DNA of 64,000 nt from Muricauda sp. MAR_2010_75 (GTDB lineage Bacteria; Bacteroidota; Bacteroidia; Flavobacteriales; Flavobacteriaceae): positions 1,759,501 to 1,823,500 of the forward strand of contig NZ_JQNJ01000001.1 of assembly GCF_000745185.1 (NCBI RefSeq), given 5' to 3'. The position numbers and the translations under genes were made by a program. Positions 63,172 to 64,000 of this stretch are shown piece after piece; within the stretch, counting starts at the first letter, position 1; each line of letters opens with the position of its first letter. The notes under the pieces were generated by a model. That model was given only the letters and a program-made list of their open reading frames with translations. It did no database searches and was not told the DNA's origin.

Positions 63172-64000
63172 TTAGTATTCTTTTATGTAAACAACATCCT
63201 CTTGAACGAGACTCTTGACCTTTCCATCCTTAATGTTGAATTTGAAAACTGACCCGTTTTCCAGTATGTCAACTCTCATGGAGTTTTCTAAAGTGTAAGG
63301 TTCTACAGTCTTGCTTTTTATAAGACCATGGGTTACCTGAAACCCTTTACTATCACTAAACGCTATTTGAATTGAACCCAACTCTTCGCTAGTGTAAGTA
63401 CCAACATACATTTGATTGGGCAATTCCAATTTCCATTGACGTTCAGAGCGTTTTTCTTTCTCTTTTGCCATGGATTCAAAATTTTCCATGGCCATTTGTG
63501 AGTAAGCCGCTAATTGGTTTTCGTATTTTTCATCAATACCCTCAGGATGTAAGAAATAATCAATGGCATAAGAAGAGAGCAGATAAGAAGTGACAATGCC
63601 AATGCCACTCCCTTCATTCACCATTACCGCCACCCCAATATCATTTTCAGGCTGGAGCCAAACTTCTGAATGGTAACCGGGAAATCCACCAAAATGATGT
63701 ATAATGGTATCTTTCTCAATATTAACACCCAAATTCCATCCATAGCCATAGCCATATCTATCGATATCAATATAGGTCAGCTCCTGAAAAGCCTGTGGTG
63801 TATGGCTAAGCTTGATCAAATGAGCCGGAATGGCTTGTTTGCCATTGATTTTCCCTTCGTTCAATTGAACAATCAACCATTTGGCCATATCCTTTACCGT
63901 GCTATAGTTTCCCCCTGCGGCATGAAGCATTTTGTCATTCTTTTTAATTTCCAATTTCTCCAAAGCACCAGAAATGTTGGATTGATAATGAGGTTGTGCA
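63172..64000 (-). CDS. Serine hydrolase, beta-lactamase family (5' partial, cut by window end)
   Basis: The frame stays open through the window end, so the SxxK active-site region is not visible. A TTG at 63963 is only the first possible start inside the window and lies within a conserved block. Visible parts are HAAGGNYSTVKDMAKW, typical of class C beta-lactamase-like esterases, HHFGGFPGYHSEVW (the HxG box) and a C-terminal lipocalin-like domain (YVGTYTSEELGSIQIAF in part). Distinct from the protein at 57924-59273. Confidence 0.85.
   Translation of the reverse strand, partial: AQPHYQSNISGALEKLEIKKNDKMLHAAGGNYSTVKDMAKWLIVQLNEGKINGKQAIPAHLIKLSHTPQAFQELTYIDIDRYGYGYGWNLGVNIEKDTIIHHFGGFPGYHSEVWLQPENDIGVAVMVNEGSGIGIVTSYLLSSYAIDYFLHPEGIDEKYENQLAAYSQMAMENFESMAKEKEKRSERQWKLELPNQMYVGTYTSEELGSIQIAFSDSKGFQVTHGLIKSKTVEPYTLENSMRVDILENGSVFKFNIKDGKVKSLVQEDVVYIKEY

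Noticed and set aside
63172..63963. Complete short serine hydrolase starting at the TTG at 63963
   Set aside because: The frame continues to the window end, and the SxxK region expected in a complete protein is missing.
1..64000. CRISPR arrays, insertion sequences, prophage genes, rRNA
   Set aside because: No regularly spaced repeats, transposase or integrase motifs, phage structural genes or rRNA-like sequence were seen.

Overview
The window reads as the chromosome of a marine-type Flavobacteriaceae bacterium (Bacteroidota). The evidence is two SusC/SusD pairs, many Sus-type outer-membrane lipoproteins, promoters with the Bacteroidota -7 element TAnnTTTG, almost no Shine-Dalgarno sequences, and base composition around 40 % GC. 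I cannot name the genus. I see no phage genes, transposases, CRISPR arrays or rRNA. The one RNA gene found is tRNA-Arg(CCT).

Region 1 (1-24.8 kb) is a polysaccharide utilisation locus that looks built for acetylated glucuronoxylan. It holds a SASA-esterase/NodB-deacetylase fusion (cut by the window start), a CE15 glucuronoyl esterase, a GH2 enzyme, a GH30_8 glucuronoxylanase with all five known glucuronate contacts, SusC, SusD, a surface glycan-binding lipoprotein with a duplicated binding module, a GH43 enzyme, and three FG-GAP/ASPIC-UnbV proteins of unknown role. Four promoters carry a LacI-like GCAAnCGnTTGC operator 23-24 nt from the -7 element. The regulator is not in the window.

Region 2 (24.9-39.1 kb) is the most novel part: a second SusCD pair tied to aminophosphonate catabolism. 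A DUF5690 transporter, an FAD amine oxidoreductase of the TIGR03364 type and a PhnX-like C-P hydrolase form one operon. SusC, SusD, a PA14-carrying alkaline-phosphatase-superfamily phosphodiesterase, a secreted metallo-beta-lactamase-fold protein, a PbfA-like ammonia-lyase and a second phosphodiesterase form another. An XRE-cupin regulator lies between them. The likely route is: hydrolysis of phosphonate esters (phosphonolipid or phosphonoglycan) at the cell surface, SusCD uptake, conversion of (methyl- or hydroxy-)aminoethylphosphonate to phosphonoacetaldehyde, then C-P cleavage.

Region 3 (39.2-55.6 kb) is a sulfane-sulfur and sulfite island. It holds a Crp/Fnr regulator, SulP permease, persulfide-dioxygenase-like MBL/rhodanese fusion, two small rhodaneses, an HMA protein, a haem lipoprotein, a SorAB-like sulfite dehydrogenase, DUF2892 proteins, a TolC-RND efflux system with a small PII-like protein, and a split YeeE/YedE transporter. 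A GTAAC-type palindrome stands exactly 36 nt (edge to edge) before the -7 element of six promoters, one palindrome serving two divergent promoters.

Region 4 (55.6-64 kb) holds a lone response regulator, the tRNA, an ECF sigma/anti-sigma pair whose promoter signature TTGTAACC-N17-CGTCTT occurs three times (before the divergent DUF6249-like gene, the sigma gene and a serine hydrolase), an AraC regulator, an amidohydrolase with two Ig-like domains, a carboxypeptidase-regulatory-like protein, and the C-terminal part of a second serine hydrolase cut by the window end.
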